Shown: positions 27,284 to 35,642, counted from the stretch's first letter. The stretch is DNA of 64,000 nucleotides from CADEEL01 sp050246475 (GCA_050246475.1 JBFWVZ010000003.1:1-64000), one strand, 5' to 3'. A program made the numbers and translations. The notes: a model not told the origin generated them from the letters alone.

Positions 27284-27807
27284 GCGCCTAAATCCGCTCT
27301 CTTGATGAATTGCGCGAGCACACCTCGCAGGCGCGCGGCTTGTTCTTCGCTCAGCTGCGCTTTCGGGATGATGTGGGCCTGGCGCGAAGCAAGCGCGATG
27401 AGGAAGAATTCCGGCGTCTCTTTCGCGCGCACATAGTGCGCCCACGAAAGCTGCGATTGCCCGCTGGATGCTTCAACCGCGATGCCTTTGTTGGAGAGCG
27501 CGTAGCGCACCGGATCTTTCATGCCGGGCATTTTGAGCGTGCGCTGAACGGCGAACATGCCGGTCACGAAGAAGACGCCGGTGAACATCACGACGAGAAA
27601 GAGCGCCAGGCCGGCCGCGAACGTCAGCGTTTCGGCGTCGATCGGGCCAGACGCGATCGGCGAGATCGCCAGCGCGATAAGAACGAGGAGCATCGCGGCG
27701 ACGTGCCAACGCATGTAGGCCCAACGCAATTGCGCGACGACACCTTTGCGGATCAGCACGTCATCGAGCGTGACGGTGAATTCAACGAGTGGCGCGGGCG
27801 TCGTCAT
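27280..27807 (-). CDS. YcxB-like membrane protein
   Basis: A 175-residue protein with two transmembrane segments (about residues 34-52 and 62-86) followed by a C-terminal soluble part: YALSNKGIAVEASSGQSQLSW is the pattern of YcxB-like domains, a small bacterial PH-like module. Function unknown. The ATG at 27807 lies downstream of a divergent spacer towards bpt. Its stop overlaps that of the M48 gene by 4 bp. Confidence 0.65.
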   Translation of the reverse strand: MTTPAPLVEFTVTLDDVLIRKGVVAQLRWAYMRWHVAAMLLVLIALAISPIASGPIDAETLTFAAGLALFLVVMFTGVFFVTGMFAVQRTLKMPGMKDPVRYALSNKGIAVEASSGQSQLSWAHYVRAKETPEFFLIALASRQAHIIPKAQLSEEQAARLRGVLAQFIKRADLGA

Positions 27808-27851
27808 GCACGCTTTTTAGAAGCGCGGGCGGCAAGCATCGGTGACGCGCG

Positions 27852-28709
27852 TCACCCGCTCTCGCCAGTCTTGCGGAAGGGCGTCCATGATCCCGCGATC
27901 AAAAGCTCGAGCGGTTGGAACTCGGCTTTGTATCCCATCTTGTCCGACCCGCGGACCCAATAGCCGAGATAGACATGCGGGAAACCCGCGGCGCGCGCCT
28001 GCATGATGTGATCGAGAATGGTGAAGGCGCCCAAGCTGCGCTTCGGATCGCGCGTATCGAAATACGAATAGACGAGACTCAAGCCGTCCTTGAGCACATC
28101 GACCAAAGCGGCCGCGGCGAGTTCGCCCTTGTCGGGCCCGGTGGTGAAACGGTACTCGACGATGTGCGTGCGCACGGCCGTCTCTTCCACCATCGCGGCG
28201 TAATCGAGCAGCGTCATATCCGCCATGCCGCCTTGGGCGTGGCGCGCGGAGAGATAGCGGCGCAGCAGCCAGAATTGCTCTTCCGTCGCTTCGGCGGGGC
28301 GAAGGCTGCGCGAGAGGTCTTCGTTCTTGGCCAGCACTTTGCGCCAGCGTTTGTTGAGCTGGAAATCCTCCACCCGCACGCGGGCGGAGACGCAGGCGTC
28401 GCAGCCGTCGCAGGCGGGGCGGTAGGCGATGTTTTGCGAGCGGCGGAAGCCCGCGTGGGTCAGCGCATCGTTGAGGCCTGTCGCCTCCAGCCCATCGAGC
28501 CCAGTGAACACTTTCCGCTCACGCCGGCCCGGCAGATAGGGGCAGGCGGAGGGGGCGGTCAGATAGAACCGCAGGTTCCGGGTGGGAAATTGCCGCGTCA
28601 CATTCTCGACTTGGGCTGCCGCCTTGGACTTGGAAGGTTCAGCGGCGCCCGCGCCCGCGTCAAGGGCGCTCGCGCTTTTGCGCAGCGAAGGGCGGCGCTG
28701 CGACGTCAT
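27852..28709 (-). CDS. bpt: Aspartate/glutamate leucyltransferase (Bpt)
   Basis: Adds leucine from Leu-tRNA to proteins with N-terminal Asp or Glu, feeding the N-degron (ClpS/ClpAP) pathway. It has 285 residues if started at ATG 28709. The conserved region begins RFYLTAPSACPYLPGRRERKVF, and the ACDGCDACVSARVRV cysteine motif and C-terminal YLGYWVRGSDKMGYK are present. The first 36 residues are Ser/Ala/Lys-rich and not typical; an alternative GTG at 28601 would give a canonical N-terminus. ATG 28709 overlaps the motB TGA by 4 bp, which supports the longer form. Confidence 0.9.
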   Translation of the reverse strand: MTSQRRPSLRKSASALDAGAGAAEPSKSKAAAQVENVTRQFPTRNLRFYLTAPSACPYLPGRRERKVFTGLDGLEATGLNDALTHAGFRRSQNIAYRPACDGCDACVSARVRVEDFQLNKRWRKVLAKNEDLSRSLRPAEATEEQFWLLRRYLSARHAQGGMADMTLLDYAAMVEETAVRTHIVEYRFTTGPDKGELAAAALVDVLKDGLSLVYSYFDTRDPKRSLGAFTILDHIMQARAAGFPHVYLGYWVRGSDKMGYKAEFQPLELLIAGSWTPFRKTGESG

Positions 28710-29605
28710 GGGGTGAGTTCGTGCCCGGGCGGCAGGGGCGGCGCCTCGCGCAGGAGCGTGATGGCGATGCGGCGATTGCCGGGAAGCGTCGGGTCGTCCG
28801 GGAAGAGCGGCTCGGCGTCGGCGCGCCCAGCCACCTGATAAATGCGGTCCGCCGGGATGCCTTGGGCCTGGAGAACACGCCGCGCTGCGTTCGCGCGGGC
28901 CGCGGACAGCTCCCAATCGCCCGAGCGGCTCTGATCGCCGTCGGTGTGGCCGGAGATCGTGAGCCGGTTCGGCAATTGCGCGATGGCGCCGGAAATCGTC
29001 TGCAGCAGGCGGCGCGCCCGCGCGTTCGGCTCGGGCGAGTTTTCCGCGAACATCGAGCGGCCTTCCTGATCGATGATCTGGATGCGCAGCCCCTCGGGCG
29101 TCTGCTCGACCAGCACTTGGCGCGAAAGCTCCGCGACGTCTGGCATGTCCTGCATCGCCTGGCGGATCGCGATCTCGGCGCGCGAAAACTCGGCGTTCTC
29201 CCGGATCGTGCGGGCATGATTGAGCGCGCTGTCGGTCGGCGTCTCCTGGCCGTTCATTTGGTCGGAGCGCTCGGCCGTTTCGTTGCTCGTGTAATTCGGA
29301 TCCGCCGGGGGCGTCACCGGCGCGCTCATGCCGTGGCGGACGCCTTCTTCCGAGAAAGAGGTCCCCGCCAGCAACCCGCCCGCGCCGGATGACGTGCGCG
29401 AGACCGAGGCCGGCGCGAAGAACTCCGCGATGCCGCGGCGCTGATCCGGGCTCGTCGTGTTGATGAGCCACATGAGCAGGAAGAAGGCCATCATCGCGGT
29501 CACGAAATCCGCGTAGGCCACCTTCCAGGCGCCGCCGTGATGGCCGCCATGGCCGCCCTTTTTGATCTTCTTGATGATGATGGGGCGGGCGTTTGCGGTC
29601 GCCAT
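28706..29605 (-). CDS. motB: Flagellar motor stator protein MotB
   Basis: Peptidoglycan-anchored half of the MotA/MotB proton channel. It has 299 residues. After a basic His/Gly-rich N-terminus the single membrane segment VAYADFVTAMMAFFLLMWL contains the ion-carrying aspartate (D33). A periplasmic linker follows, then an OmpA-like peptidoglycan-binding domain with ISGHTDGDQ and LSAARANAARRVL. No motA is adjacent; separate motA and motB loci are usual in some Alphaproteobacteria. Coupled to bpt by a 4-bp stop/start overlap. Confidence 0.93.
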   Translation of the reverse strand: MATANARPIIIKKIKKGGHGGHHGGAWKVAYADFVTAMMAFFLLMWLINTTSPDQRRGIAEFFAPASVSRTSSGAGGLLAGTSFSEEGVRHGMSAPVTPPADPNYTSNETAERSDQMNGQETPTDSALNHARTIRENAEFSRAEIAIRQAMQDMPDVAELSRQVLVEQTPEGLRIQIIDQEGRSMFAENSPEPNARARRLLQTISGAIAQLPNRLTISGHTDGDQSRSGDWELSAARANAARRVLQAQGIPADRIYQVAGRADAEPLFPDDPTLPGNRRIAITLLREAPPLPPGHELTP

Positions 29606-29692
29606 TTTTCTCCGTCCGTGTTTTTACGACCGTTGCGAGGGCCGCCATGGTGAACGAAGGCTCTTAAGATCAGGTGTGCGAGAGGGGGCGGC

Positions 29693-30163
29693 GTGAGCGA
29701 GCGGGAATACAGGGCAGCGCTTGGGGCTTACGCCACCGGCGTCGCGGTGGTGACGGCCGGGACAGAGGCGGAAGGCTTCGCGGGGATCACGATCAATTCT
29801 TTCGCGTCGGTTTCGCTGAAGCCCCGGCTCATCCTGTGGAGCCTGGGCGATCAATCCGAGCGCTACGATCAATTCGCGGCGACGGAGCGGTTCGGCGTCT
29901 CCTTTCTCGGCGCCGACCAGAAAGAAACGGCCGCGCTCTGCTCCAAACAGGGCGAGCAGGAATTGGCGGACGAGCACGTCGAAATGCTCTCGGGCTCTCC
30001 AGTTCTTAAGAAGGCGTTGACGCGCCTTGCCTGCCGCACGTTCGACAAGCGGGTGCTGGGCGATCATCTCGTCATCGTCGGGGAAGTGCTCGCGTTCGAT
30101 ACGCACGGGGGCGACGGGCTCACCTATTTTCGCAGCGCTTACGGGAAAGCGAAGACGCCATGA
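29693..30163 (+). CDS. Flavin reductase domain (DIM6/NTAB) protein
   Basis: A 156-residue FMN-binding split-barrel protein. The pattern ALGAYATGVAVVTA, GITINSFASVSLKPRLILWSL and the C-terminal GDHLVIVGEVLAF is typical of short-chain flavin reductases that supply FMNH2 to two-component monooxygenases. No monooxygenase partner is adjacent. The start is GTG 29693 behind a purine-rich Shine-Dalgarno (AGGGGGCGGC). Its TGA overlaps the ATG of the next dehydrogenase gene by 4 bp. Confidence 0.88.
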   Translation: MSEREYRAALGAYATGVAVVTAGTEAEGFAGITINSFASVSLKPRLILWSLGDQSERYDQFAATERFGVSFLGADQKETAALCSKQGEQELADEHVEMLSGSPVLKKALTRLACRTFDKRVLGDHLVIVGEVLAFDTHGGDGLTYFRSAYGKAKTP

Positions 30164-31014
30164 GCACGATTGCATTCGTCGGCCTGGGCGTGATGGGCGC
30201 CCCGATGGCGGGGCATCTCGTCAAGGCAGGCCATGAGGTGCGCGCCTTCGCGCGCGATCCGAAGAAGGCCGAGGCGTGGAAGGCCAAGCATGGCGGCGCG
30301 ATCGTTTCGTCGGTCGCGGAGGCCGCGAAGGGCGCGGATGCGATCGTCACGTGCGTCGGCGAGGATAGAGACGTGCGCGAGGTGTTCGAAGCGGCGGGCG
30401 CCTTGAAGAAGGATGCGCTCTTCATCGATCACACGACGGCGTCCGCATCGATCGCGCGGGCTCTTCATGAAGAGGCGAAGGCGAAGGGCGCGCATTTCTT
30501 GGATGCGCCGGTCTCGGGCGGGCAGGCGGGCGCGGAAGCCGGGCGGCTCACGATCATGATCGGCGGCGATGAAGAACCGTTCGCGCGGGCCGAGCCAATC
30601 CTTAAAGCCTACGGCGCGGCGATCACGCGCATCGGGCCCGCGGGCTCGGGGCAGCTTGCGAAGATGGTGAACCAAATCTGCATCGCTGGCGTCGTTCAGG
30701 GCCTGGCGGAGGGGCTGCACTTTGCGAAGCGCGCGGGCCTCGACGCCGGGACATTGATCGCGGCGATCTCGAAGGGCGCCGCGCAATCCTGGCAGATGGA
30801 GAACCGCTGGAAGACGATGGATGCGGGGCAGTTCGAGTTCGGCTTCGCGGTCGATTGGATGCGCAAGGATCTGGGCCTCGTGCTGGAGGAAGCGCGCGCG
30901 AACGGCGCTTCCACGCCAGTGGCCGCGCTCGTCGATCAATTCTACGCCGAAGTGCAGGCGATGGGCGGGCGGCGTTGGGATACGTCGAGCTTGATCGCGC
31001 GGTTGGAGCGCTAG
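30160..31014 (+). CDS. 3-hydroxyisobutyrate dehydrogenase family oxidoreductase
   Basis: A 284-residue beta-hydroxyacid dehydrogenase. The N-terminal Rossmann motif is AFVGLGVMGAPMAGHL, the substrate-binding segment is DAPVSGGQAGAEAG, and the catalytic lysine is in GQLAKMVNQ. Candidates are 3-hydroxyisobutyrate dehydrogenase (MmsB) or tartronate semialdehyde reductase (GarR); the sequence does not decide. Co-translated with the flavin reductase gene. Confidence 0.88.
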   Translation: MSTIAFVGLGVMGAPMAGHLVKAGHEVRAFARDPKKAEAWKAKHGGAIVSSVAEAAKGADAIVTCVGEDRDVREVFEAAGALKKDALFIDHTTASASIARALHEEAKAKGAHFLDAPVSGGQAGAEAGRLTIMIGGDEEPFARAEPILKAYGAAITRIGPAGSGQLAKMVNQICIAGVVQGLAEGLHFAKRAGLDAGTLIAAISKGAAQSWQMENRWKTMDAGQFEFGFAVDWMRKDLGLVLEEARANGASTPVAALVDQFYAEVQAMGGRRWDTSSLIARLER

Positions 31015-31086
31015 CTCGCTCGGCTCTCGCGAACGCGAGAGCCCAGAAGCAACGACCTGGACCCTCGCCTTCGCGAGGGTCGAGCG
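31015..31086. repeat. Paired-hairpin intergenic repeat, family 1 copy B
   Basis: Hairpin GGCTCTCGC-gaac-GCGAGAGCC (31022-31043) followed after about 17 bases by ACCCTCGC-cttc-GCGAGGGT (31061-31080). As in the other copies, the loop sequences gaaN and Nttc make the two hairpins mirror images. It starts directly after the stop of the dehydrogenase gene. Confidence 0.85.
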
Positions 31087-31134
31087 TCGAGTTAGCATTT
31101 CACAAACCGTAGCGCGCGCTCTGGAACCTCGTTT

Positions 31135-31144
31135 TAACGCGTTA
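31135..31144. promoter_or_regulatory. TAACGCGTTA palindrome upstream of receiver gene
   Basis: A perfect 10-bp palindrome lying 40 bp upstream of the receiver-protein start and followed by GGTTATCGA. It could be a regulator-binding site, but no factor can be named and short palindromes arise by chance. Confidence 0.25.
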
Positions 31145-31184
31145 TCGGTTATCGACGCGCTTTCCATTGCTGGGATGCGCGCAC

Positions 31185-32024
31185 ATGGACATGCGGGACT
31201 GGGCTGTCTGCATCGTCGATCCGAACAAGTACGAAGGGCAGATCGCGGCCGATCTGTTGCGCTTTTCGGGCGTCCAGCGCATCCGCACCGTGACCGACAG
31301 CGCCGACGCGCTCGATCTGCTTAGATTCTATCCCGCCACGATCATCATTATGGAACTCGATTCCACGCCGATCGACGGGCTCGCCTTCGTGCGCCGCTTG
31401 CGCCGCGATCACGAAATCAATTGCCGCAAGGCGCCCGTCTTCATCGTGACGAAGAAGATGAGCCGCGCGGTGGCCGAGGCGTGCCGCATTGCCGGCGCCA
31501 ATGCGTTGATCGGCAAGCCCATCTCGGGCTCGACGCTGATGGGCGTGATCAAGAAGGTGCTCGCCAATCCGCGCCCGTTCGTGGAGGTCGAAAACTATGT
31601 CGGCCCTTGCCGGCGCGCCGGCATCGTCACCGCGAACTCGCTGACCGGCCGGCGCGAGGCCGATCGCCTGCGCGATGGCGGCGAAGCCCCGCCGATGGAC
31701 AACATGGTCGCCGCGCTGCGCGGGCGCATCGAAGAACTCATCACCGGCAAGACGCAGAAAACCACGCAATGCGAAAGCGCGTTGCAGGCCGTGCAGCAGG
31801 CCGCGGTGTCCGCGGGCGATGGCCCGATGATGCGCGCGTGCGCGGCATTCTCGCTGCAACTGGCCAATAGCGGCAAGCTCGACGGCGTGGGGCGCGCAGC
31901 GCTCGGCGCGTGCATGGACGGCATGACGCGCCTCGCCGCCAACGAAGACGGCGCGGATCGCGAAAGCGTTGCGGAAGAAATGCGCCAGGCCGTGGCGCGC
32001 GCGGCGAGCCGCAGAGCGGCTTAA
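31185..32024 (+). CDS. Degenerate receiver-domain protein
   Basis: A 279-residue protein with an N-terminal CheY-like fold (1-125) and a helical C-terminal half of unknown type. D12 in VDP, the conserved Thr (FIVTKK, about 89) and the conserved Lys in IGKPIS (about 111) are kept. The phosphoacceptor strand reads IIIMELDSTPIDGL: aligned on DGL, glutamate stands where aspartate should be. A Glu there often mimics a constitutively active state, so the protein may not be phosphorylated. NYVGPCRR after the domain recalls other alphaproteobacterial receivers. ATG 31185 was preferred to an upstream TTG. Confidence 0.75.
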   Translation: MDMRDWAVCIVDPNKYEGQIAADLLRFSGVQRIRTVTDSADALDLLRFYPATIIIMELDSTPIDGLAFVRRLRRDHEINCRKAPVFIVTKKMSRAVAEACRIAGANALIGKPISGSTLMGVIKKVLANPRPFVEVENYVGPCRRAGIVTANSLTGRREADRLRDGGEAPPMDNMVAALRGRIEELITGKTQKTTQCESALQAVQQAAVSAGDGPMMRACAAFSLQLANSGKLDGVGRAALGACMDGMTRLAANEDGADRESVAEEMRQAVARAASRRAA

Positions 32025-32494
32025 GCGGCGGCCGCCAAATCGCTGGGCGCGATCTCCACCAGATCAGTGTGGCCAAAACCCTTCGAATAGTCGAGCACCG
32101 AAATCACTTTCGGCGTGAGGCGCACGTAACGGACCGTCGTCTGATCGGGTTCGGGGAAAGCCTCCGCGCCGGGATACTTCGCGATCAACATCTTGAAGAG
32201 GTGCGCGCATGCGGCGCGGTCTGTCACGAACTCAGCGGTGGCGGCCATCGAAAGACCCTTGAGCTCCATGACGTTGTCGGCGTCGCGATCGATGGTCAGC
32301 GAGACCTTGTCGCACACGGCGAGATTCTTGGCCTTTTGACTATCCGCGCCGCAGAGAAAATAGAGCGTCATGCCCTCGCTCGCGTAGCCGACCGTCGTGG
32401 CCTGGGGCCAACCGTCTGGCCGGATCGTCGCCAGAGTCAGAATGCGATGGCTGGCGATCACGTCGAGGATGATAGAACGGAGCCGAGCGTCCAT
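32021..32494 (-). CDS. Pyridoxamine 5'-phosphate oxidase family protein
   Basis: A 157-residue split-barrel flavin/heme-binding type protein. ILTLATIRPDGWPQATTVGYASEG and LYFLCGADSQKAKNL are typical of the PNPOx-like/general stress protein 26 group. Substrate and cofactor are unknown; it is too short and divergent to be PdxH. A strong AAGGAGG Shine-Dalgarno precedes ATG 32494. Its stop shares TTAA with the receiver gene. Confidence 0.8.
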   Translation of the reverse strand: MDARLRSIILDVIASHRILTLATIRPDGWPQATTVGYASEGMTLYFLCGADSQKAKNLAVCDKVSLTIDRDADNVMELKGLSMAATAEFVTDRAACAHLFKMLIAKYPGAEAFPEPDQTTVRYVRLTPKVISVLDYSKGFGHTDLVEIAPSDLAAAA

Positions 32495-32622
32495 GGCGAC
32501 CTCCTTGCTGTTCTATGCGGGAGGCGTTCTGTGCCGGCTTTGCTTTAAATCAAGCGCCCGCATCGTCCCGGAGGGGTTCCGGAACGCGGCGCTGAGATCT
32601 GGTAAGCGGAACGCGTGCGGCC

Positions 32623-33273
32623 TCAGCTCGTATCCAGCTGCGGCGGCGGGAAGGCCGCCTCGACATACGCGTAAACCTCGCGCGCCAGATCGCGGAGCGG
32701 CGTGTCCGCTGTGCGATCGGGCGGCTTTCGCTTGAGGAGGCGCTTTCGCGTCTCGCTCTCGGCCGGTCGCGCCGCTTCTCGCTGAAGGCGCCGTGCGAGC
32801 CGTTTGGCGGCGCGGGCTGGATTGTCGATGACGCGCGCGACGCCTTCAAACCGCTCGGCGAGGCTCTTGCTCGCGACAACGACAGGGTCCCAGCGGCGCT
32901 TCGGTTTCGATCGCGCCGTTCGAGCCTCGCTCGTCTCGCGATCCTGCGGCCAGTGAAGGCGCGGGCGGAAGGGCGGCGTCTCTCTTTCTGGTTGGCCTTT
33001 TGCGGAGCGCGCCTGGGTAGGCGTGACCTCAATGTCGCGCGCCATGAGCAGCAGAAGCAGGCGCGCGATGTATTCGATGGGCCGGAGCCAGTGCAGCAGC
33101 CGCTTCTTGAAGAGCGGCGTGACGGCTTGGCGCTCATAGAGTTCGTCCGGCGCGATGATGAAGCGGAATGCCGTCTCGATCATCACGCGCAATTCCTCCC
33201 AGAGTTCCGGGAGGAGGTTTGGATCAAATGTCGGAGGCCCTTGGCGCGTTTGCATCAACGGCCATGATCGCAT
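32623..33273 (-). CDS. Conserved hypothetical protein
   Basis: About 216 residues, no recognised domain. The N-terminal half has a helical segment PIEYIARLLLLLMARDIEV that could lie in or on the membrane. The rest is strongly basic with Pro/Arg-rich linkers and the segment RRWDPVVVASKSLAERFEGV. The ATG at 33273 is used; ATG 33255 (MQTRQGPP) is an alternative, and neither has a clear Shine-Dalgarno. Probably real: codon bias is even and the frame covers an otherwise empty interval. Confidence 0.6.
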   Translation of the reverse strand: MRSWPLMQTRQGPPTFDPNLLPELWEELRVMIETAFRFIIAPDELYERQAVTPLFKKRLLHWLRPIEYIARLLLLLMARDIEVTPTQARSAKGQPERETPPFRPRLHWPQDRETSEARTARSKPKRRWDPVVVASKSLAERFEGVARVIDNPARAAKRLARRLQREAARPAESETRKRLLKRKPPDRTADTPLRDLAREVYAYVEAAFPPPQLDTS

Positions 33274-33368
33274 GGCGCGCAATGCGTCGGATTGCGCAGC
33301 GCAAGATTTTGCTCCGGGCGCGGAGGATCAAGGGTTTGGGCGGGGGAAATGGTTGGATTGGCGGCGCT

Positions 33369-34049
33369 CTATCCCCGCTTCTCCGCTGGCGTTGCGCGCA
33401 GCGAGAGATAATCCGTCAGCGTTTTGCCGGGTTCGTCCTCGAAGCGCAGCGCGCTCGGTTCGAGCGCCTTCATGCGGTCGAGCCGAAAATTGCGGAAGTC
33501 CCCACGGCGCGGGCACCAGGCGATGAGCAGCCATCCTTCCGAGAACGCGGTCAACGCCAGCGGGCGGACGCTGCGCCTCGTGCGCGCGCCGTCGGCAGAG
33601 ATGTAACGGAAGGAAACGATCCGGCGCGCGCGAATGGCCTTGCGCAGATTGTGCGTGAAGTCAGGCGCGCGCCGCTCCGGTTGTTGTACGGCGCGAAGGC
33701 GGCGCGTGTCGCGCGCGCCCGGCCAGATGCGCTCGATCTTCGTCAGCGCGCTTTTTGCGGCGGCGGCGAGAGCCGCATCGCCTACGCCGCTGGCGTAGCC
33801 GAGGCCGAGCGTCAGCGCGTCCATCTCATCGTGATCGAATGTAAGTGGCGGCAGGCGCACCGGCGCGCGCAGCAGATACCCCACACCCGCCTGCCCATCG
33901 ATGGGAAGGCCTTGGGCCTGAAGCGCGGCGATATCCCGATAGATCGTGCGGACGGCCACTTCGAGCCGCGCGGCGAGTGCATCGGCTGTCACGCACTCGC
34001 CTTCTTCCAGGCAAGCGACAAGCTCCAACAGGCGATCCGCGCGGCGCAT
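33369..34049 (-). CDS. YafY-type HTH/WYL transcriptional regulator
   Basis: A 226-residue regulator. A winged HTH (HTH_11 type) occupies residues 1-55 with LAARLEVAVRTIYRDIAALQAQG as the recognition region, and a WYL-type ligand domain follows (RIVSFRYISADG, GWLLIAWCPRRGDFRNFRLDRM). ATG 34049 was chosen over GTG 34055 because AGGAG lies 8 bases before it. That Shine-Dalgarno falls inside the 9-bp arm of the palindrome at 34055-34078, so autoregulation is likely. Divergent from the thioesterase gene. Confidence 0.9.
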   Translation of the reverse strand: MRRADRLLELVACLEEGECVTADALAARLEVAVRTIYRDIAALQAQGLPIDGQAGVGYLLRAPVRLPPLTFDHDEMDALTLGLGYASGVGDAALAAAAKSALTKIERIWPGARDTRRLRAVQQPERRAPDFTHNLRKAIRARRIVSFRYISADGARTRRSVRPLALTAFSEGWLLIAWCPRRGDFRNFRLDRMKALEPSALRFEDEPGKTLTDYLSLRATPAEKRG

Positions 34050-34054
34050 GAACA

Positions 34055-34078
34055 CTCCTGACAGAATGGTGTCAGGAG
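34055..34078. promoter_or_regulatory. Candidate operator of the WYL regulator
   Basis: Perfect inverted repeat CTCCTGACA-gaatgg-TGTCAGGAG between the divergent WYL regulator and thioesterase genes. It overlaps the regulator's ribosome-binding site, and its right arm also lies 38 bp before the thioesterase start. YafY/WYL regulators often control a divergent neighbour through such a site; here this is inference. Confidence 0.7.
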
Positions 34079-34115
34079 GAGATTGGTAGCCTCACCTCCG
34101 TTGAGAGGCAATGAG

Positions 34116-34574
34116 ATGCTTATGAAAGTCGATCCCTTCGCGCGCATTCCCACGCCGCCCTGCGCCGATTTGCTGGGCTGGCGGTTGCTCGACCACGACG
34201 CGGCGCGCGGATGGGTGCGCGTCGGTTTCGAGGGGCGCGCGTCCTTCCTCAATCCTGCCGGCTTCGTGCAGGGCGGGTTTCTGGCGGCGATGCTGGACGA
34301 TGCCATGGGGCCTGCTGTTTGGGTGAAGAGCGGCGGCGCGCTCTACAGCCCAACGATCGATATGCACGTGCGCTACCTCGCGCCCGCCCGCGCCGGGGCG
34401 TTCACGGCGGAGGCGGAAGTCGTGCAGCTCGGCAAATCGATCGCGTTCATCGAGGGGCGATTGTTCGACGCCGAAGGGATCGAGGTCGCGCGCGCGTCAG
34501 CAAGTGCGCGGCTTGTGCCTGTCGCGCGGGCATTGGCTCAGGAGAGAAGCTCAGCCGCCTTCGGCGCGAAATAA
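34116..34574 (+). CDS. PaaI-type hotdog thioesterase
   Basis: A 152-residue hotdog-fold protein. NPAGFVQGGFLAAMLDDAMG contains the conserved Gly-Gly and Asp of PaaI-like acyl-CoA thioesterases, and TIDMHVRYLAPAR is the following strand. ATG 34116 follows GAGAGG at a good distance; a TTG at 34083 is possible but too close to its purine stretch. Probably controlled by the divergent WYL regulator. Its 3' end overlaps hemB by 37 bp on the other strand. Confidence 0.85.
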   Translation: MLMKVDPFARIPTPPCADLLGWRLLDHDAARGWVRVGFEGRASFLNPAGFVQGGFLAAMLDDAMGPAVWVKSGGALYSPTIDMHVRYLAPARAGAFTAEAEVVQLGKSIAFIEGRLFDAEGIEVARASASARLVPVARALAQERSSAAFGAK

Positions 34575-35530
34575 GTGATGACGCCGTCCGCGCCCGCGCG
34601 TTTGAAGGCGTGGAGCGTTTCCAAAATCGCGCGGTCTTCTTCGAGCCAGCCGTTCGCGGCGGCGGCTTTGATCATCGAATACTCGCCGCTGATCTGGAAC
34701 GCGAAGGTGGGCAGGCCGAAAGCGTCCTTCACGCGGCGGATGATATCGAGATACGCGATGCCAGGCTTCACCATCAGCATGTCGGCGCCCTCGGCGATAT
34801 CGAGCGCGCATTCCTTCAGCGCCTCGTCCGAGTTTCCGAAATCCATCTGGTAGGTTTTCTTATCGCCTTGCAGCGCTTTCGCTGAGCCGATGGCGTCGCG
34901 ATAGGGGCCGTAGAAGGCCGAGGCGTACTTCGCGGCGTAGCTCATGATGAGCGTGTCGTGCTTGCCGGCCTTTTCGAGCGCGTTGCGGATGGCGCCGACG
35001 CGCCCGTCCATCATGTCTGACGGCGCGATGATGTCGGCGCCGGCTTCCGCGAGGATGAGCGCCTGATCGACGAGGCGTGCGACGCTTTCATCGTTCACGA
35101 TGCGGCCGTCCTTCAGCACGCCGTCATGACCGTGATCTGTGAAGGGATCCAAGGCGACATCGACCATCACGCCGACTTCGGGCGCCGCGGCCTTCATCGC
35201 CTTGATCGCGGCGGGAACGATGCCTTTGGCGTTCGTGGCTTCCGAGCCCGCGTTGTCTTTCTTCGCGCCGTCGATGTGCGGGAAGATCGCGATCGCCGGA
35301 ATGGCGAGGCGCTTGGCTTCGAGCGCTGCTTTCGCGGCTTCGTCCGCATTCAGCCGCTCTATGCCGGGCATAGAGGAAATCGGGATGCGCGCTTCCTTTC
35401 CGTCATGCACGATGGCGGACCAGATGAGATCGTCCGCGCTCACCCGCGTTTCGCGCACCAAGCGGCGCACCCAATCGGCCTGGCGCAAACGGCGCGGGCG
35501 CGATGCGGGGAAGCGGCCCGGAAATTCCAT
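34538..35530 (-). CDS. hemB: Delta-aminolevulinic acid dehydratase (porphobilinogen synthase)
   Basis: Condenses two 5-aminolevulinates to porphobilinogen. It has 330 residues from ATG 35530. The two Schiff-base lysines are in SYAAKYASAFYGP and MVKPGIAYLD. The metal loop reads DVALDPFTDHGHDG instead of the cysteine-rich DVCLC form, so the enzyme should be of the magnesium-dependent, zinc-independent class. Divergent from hemA, the preceding step of the pathway. Confidence 0.96.
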   Translation of the reverse strand: MEFPGRFPASRPRRLRQADWVRRLVRETRVSADDLIWSAIVHDGKEARIPISSMPGIERLNADEAAKAALEAKRLAIPAIAIFPHIDGAKKDNAGSEATNAKGIVPAAIKAMKAAAPEVGVMVDVALDPFTDHGHDGVLKDGRIVNDESVARLVDQALILAEAGADIIAPSDMMDGRVGAIRNALEKAGKHDTLIMSYAAKYASAFYGPYRDAIGSAKALQGDKKTYQMDFGNSDEALKECALDIAEGADMLMVKPGIAYLDIIRRVKDAFGLPTFAFQISGEYSMIKAAAANGWLEEDRAILETLHAFKRAGADGVITYFAPKAAELLS

Positions 35531-35625
35531 CTTGATCCTCGTCAAAGCGTCGTGTGCGCTAACGCCCTATTTCCAACGCGGGCGCAAACGCTGATATAGA
35601 AATCGCTCTAGGCGCTTGGCCTAAC

Positions 35626-35642
35626 TGAGAATTATTCGCAAC
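35626..35642. promoter_or_regulatory. Possible iron-control element (Irr-type box)
   Basis: CTGAGAATTATTCGCAA contains the core AGAA-N3-TTC that resembles the alphaproteobacterial ICE motif bound by Irr (TTTAGAA-N3-TTCTAAA). It lies 14 bp before the hemA ATG in the hemB-hemA divergent region, where heme/iron control would make sense. Match is partial and no Irr gene is in the window. Confidence 0.4.

Noticed and set aside
31135..31160. CtrA-binding site (TTAA-N7-TTAA) upstream of the receiver gene
   Set aside because: The TAACGCGTTA palindrome and nearby GGTTATC do not have the required spacing or half-sites.
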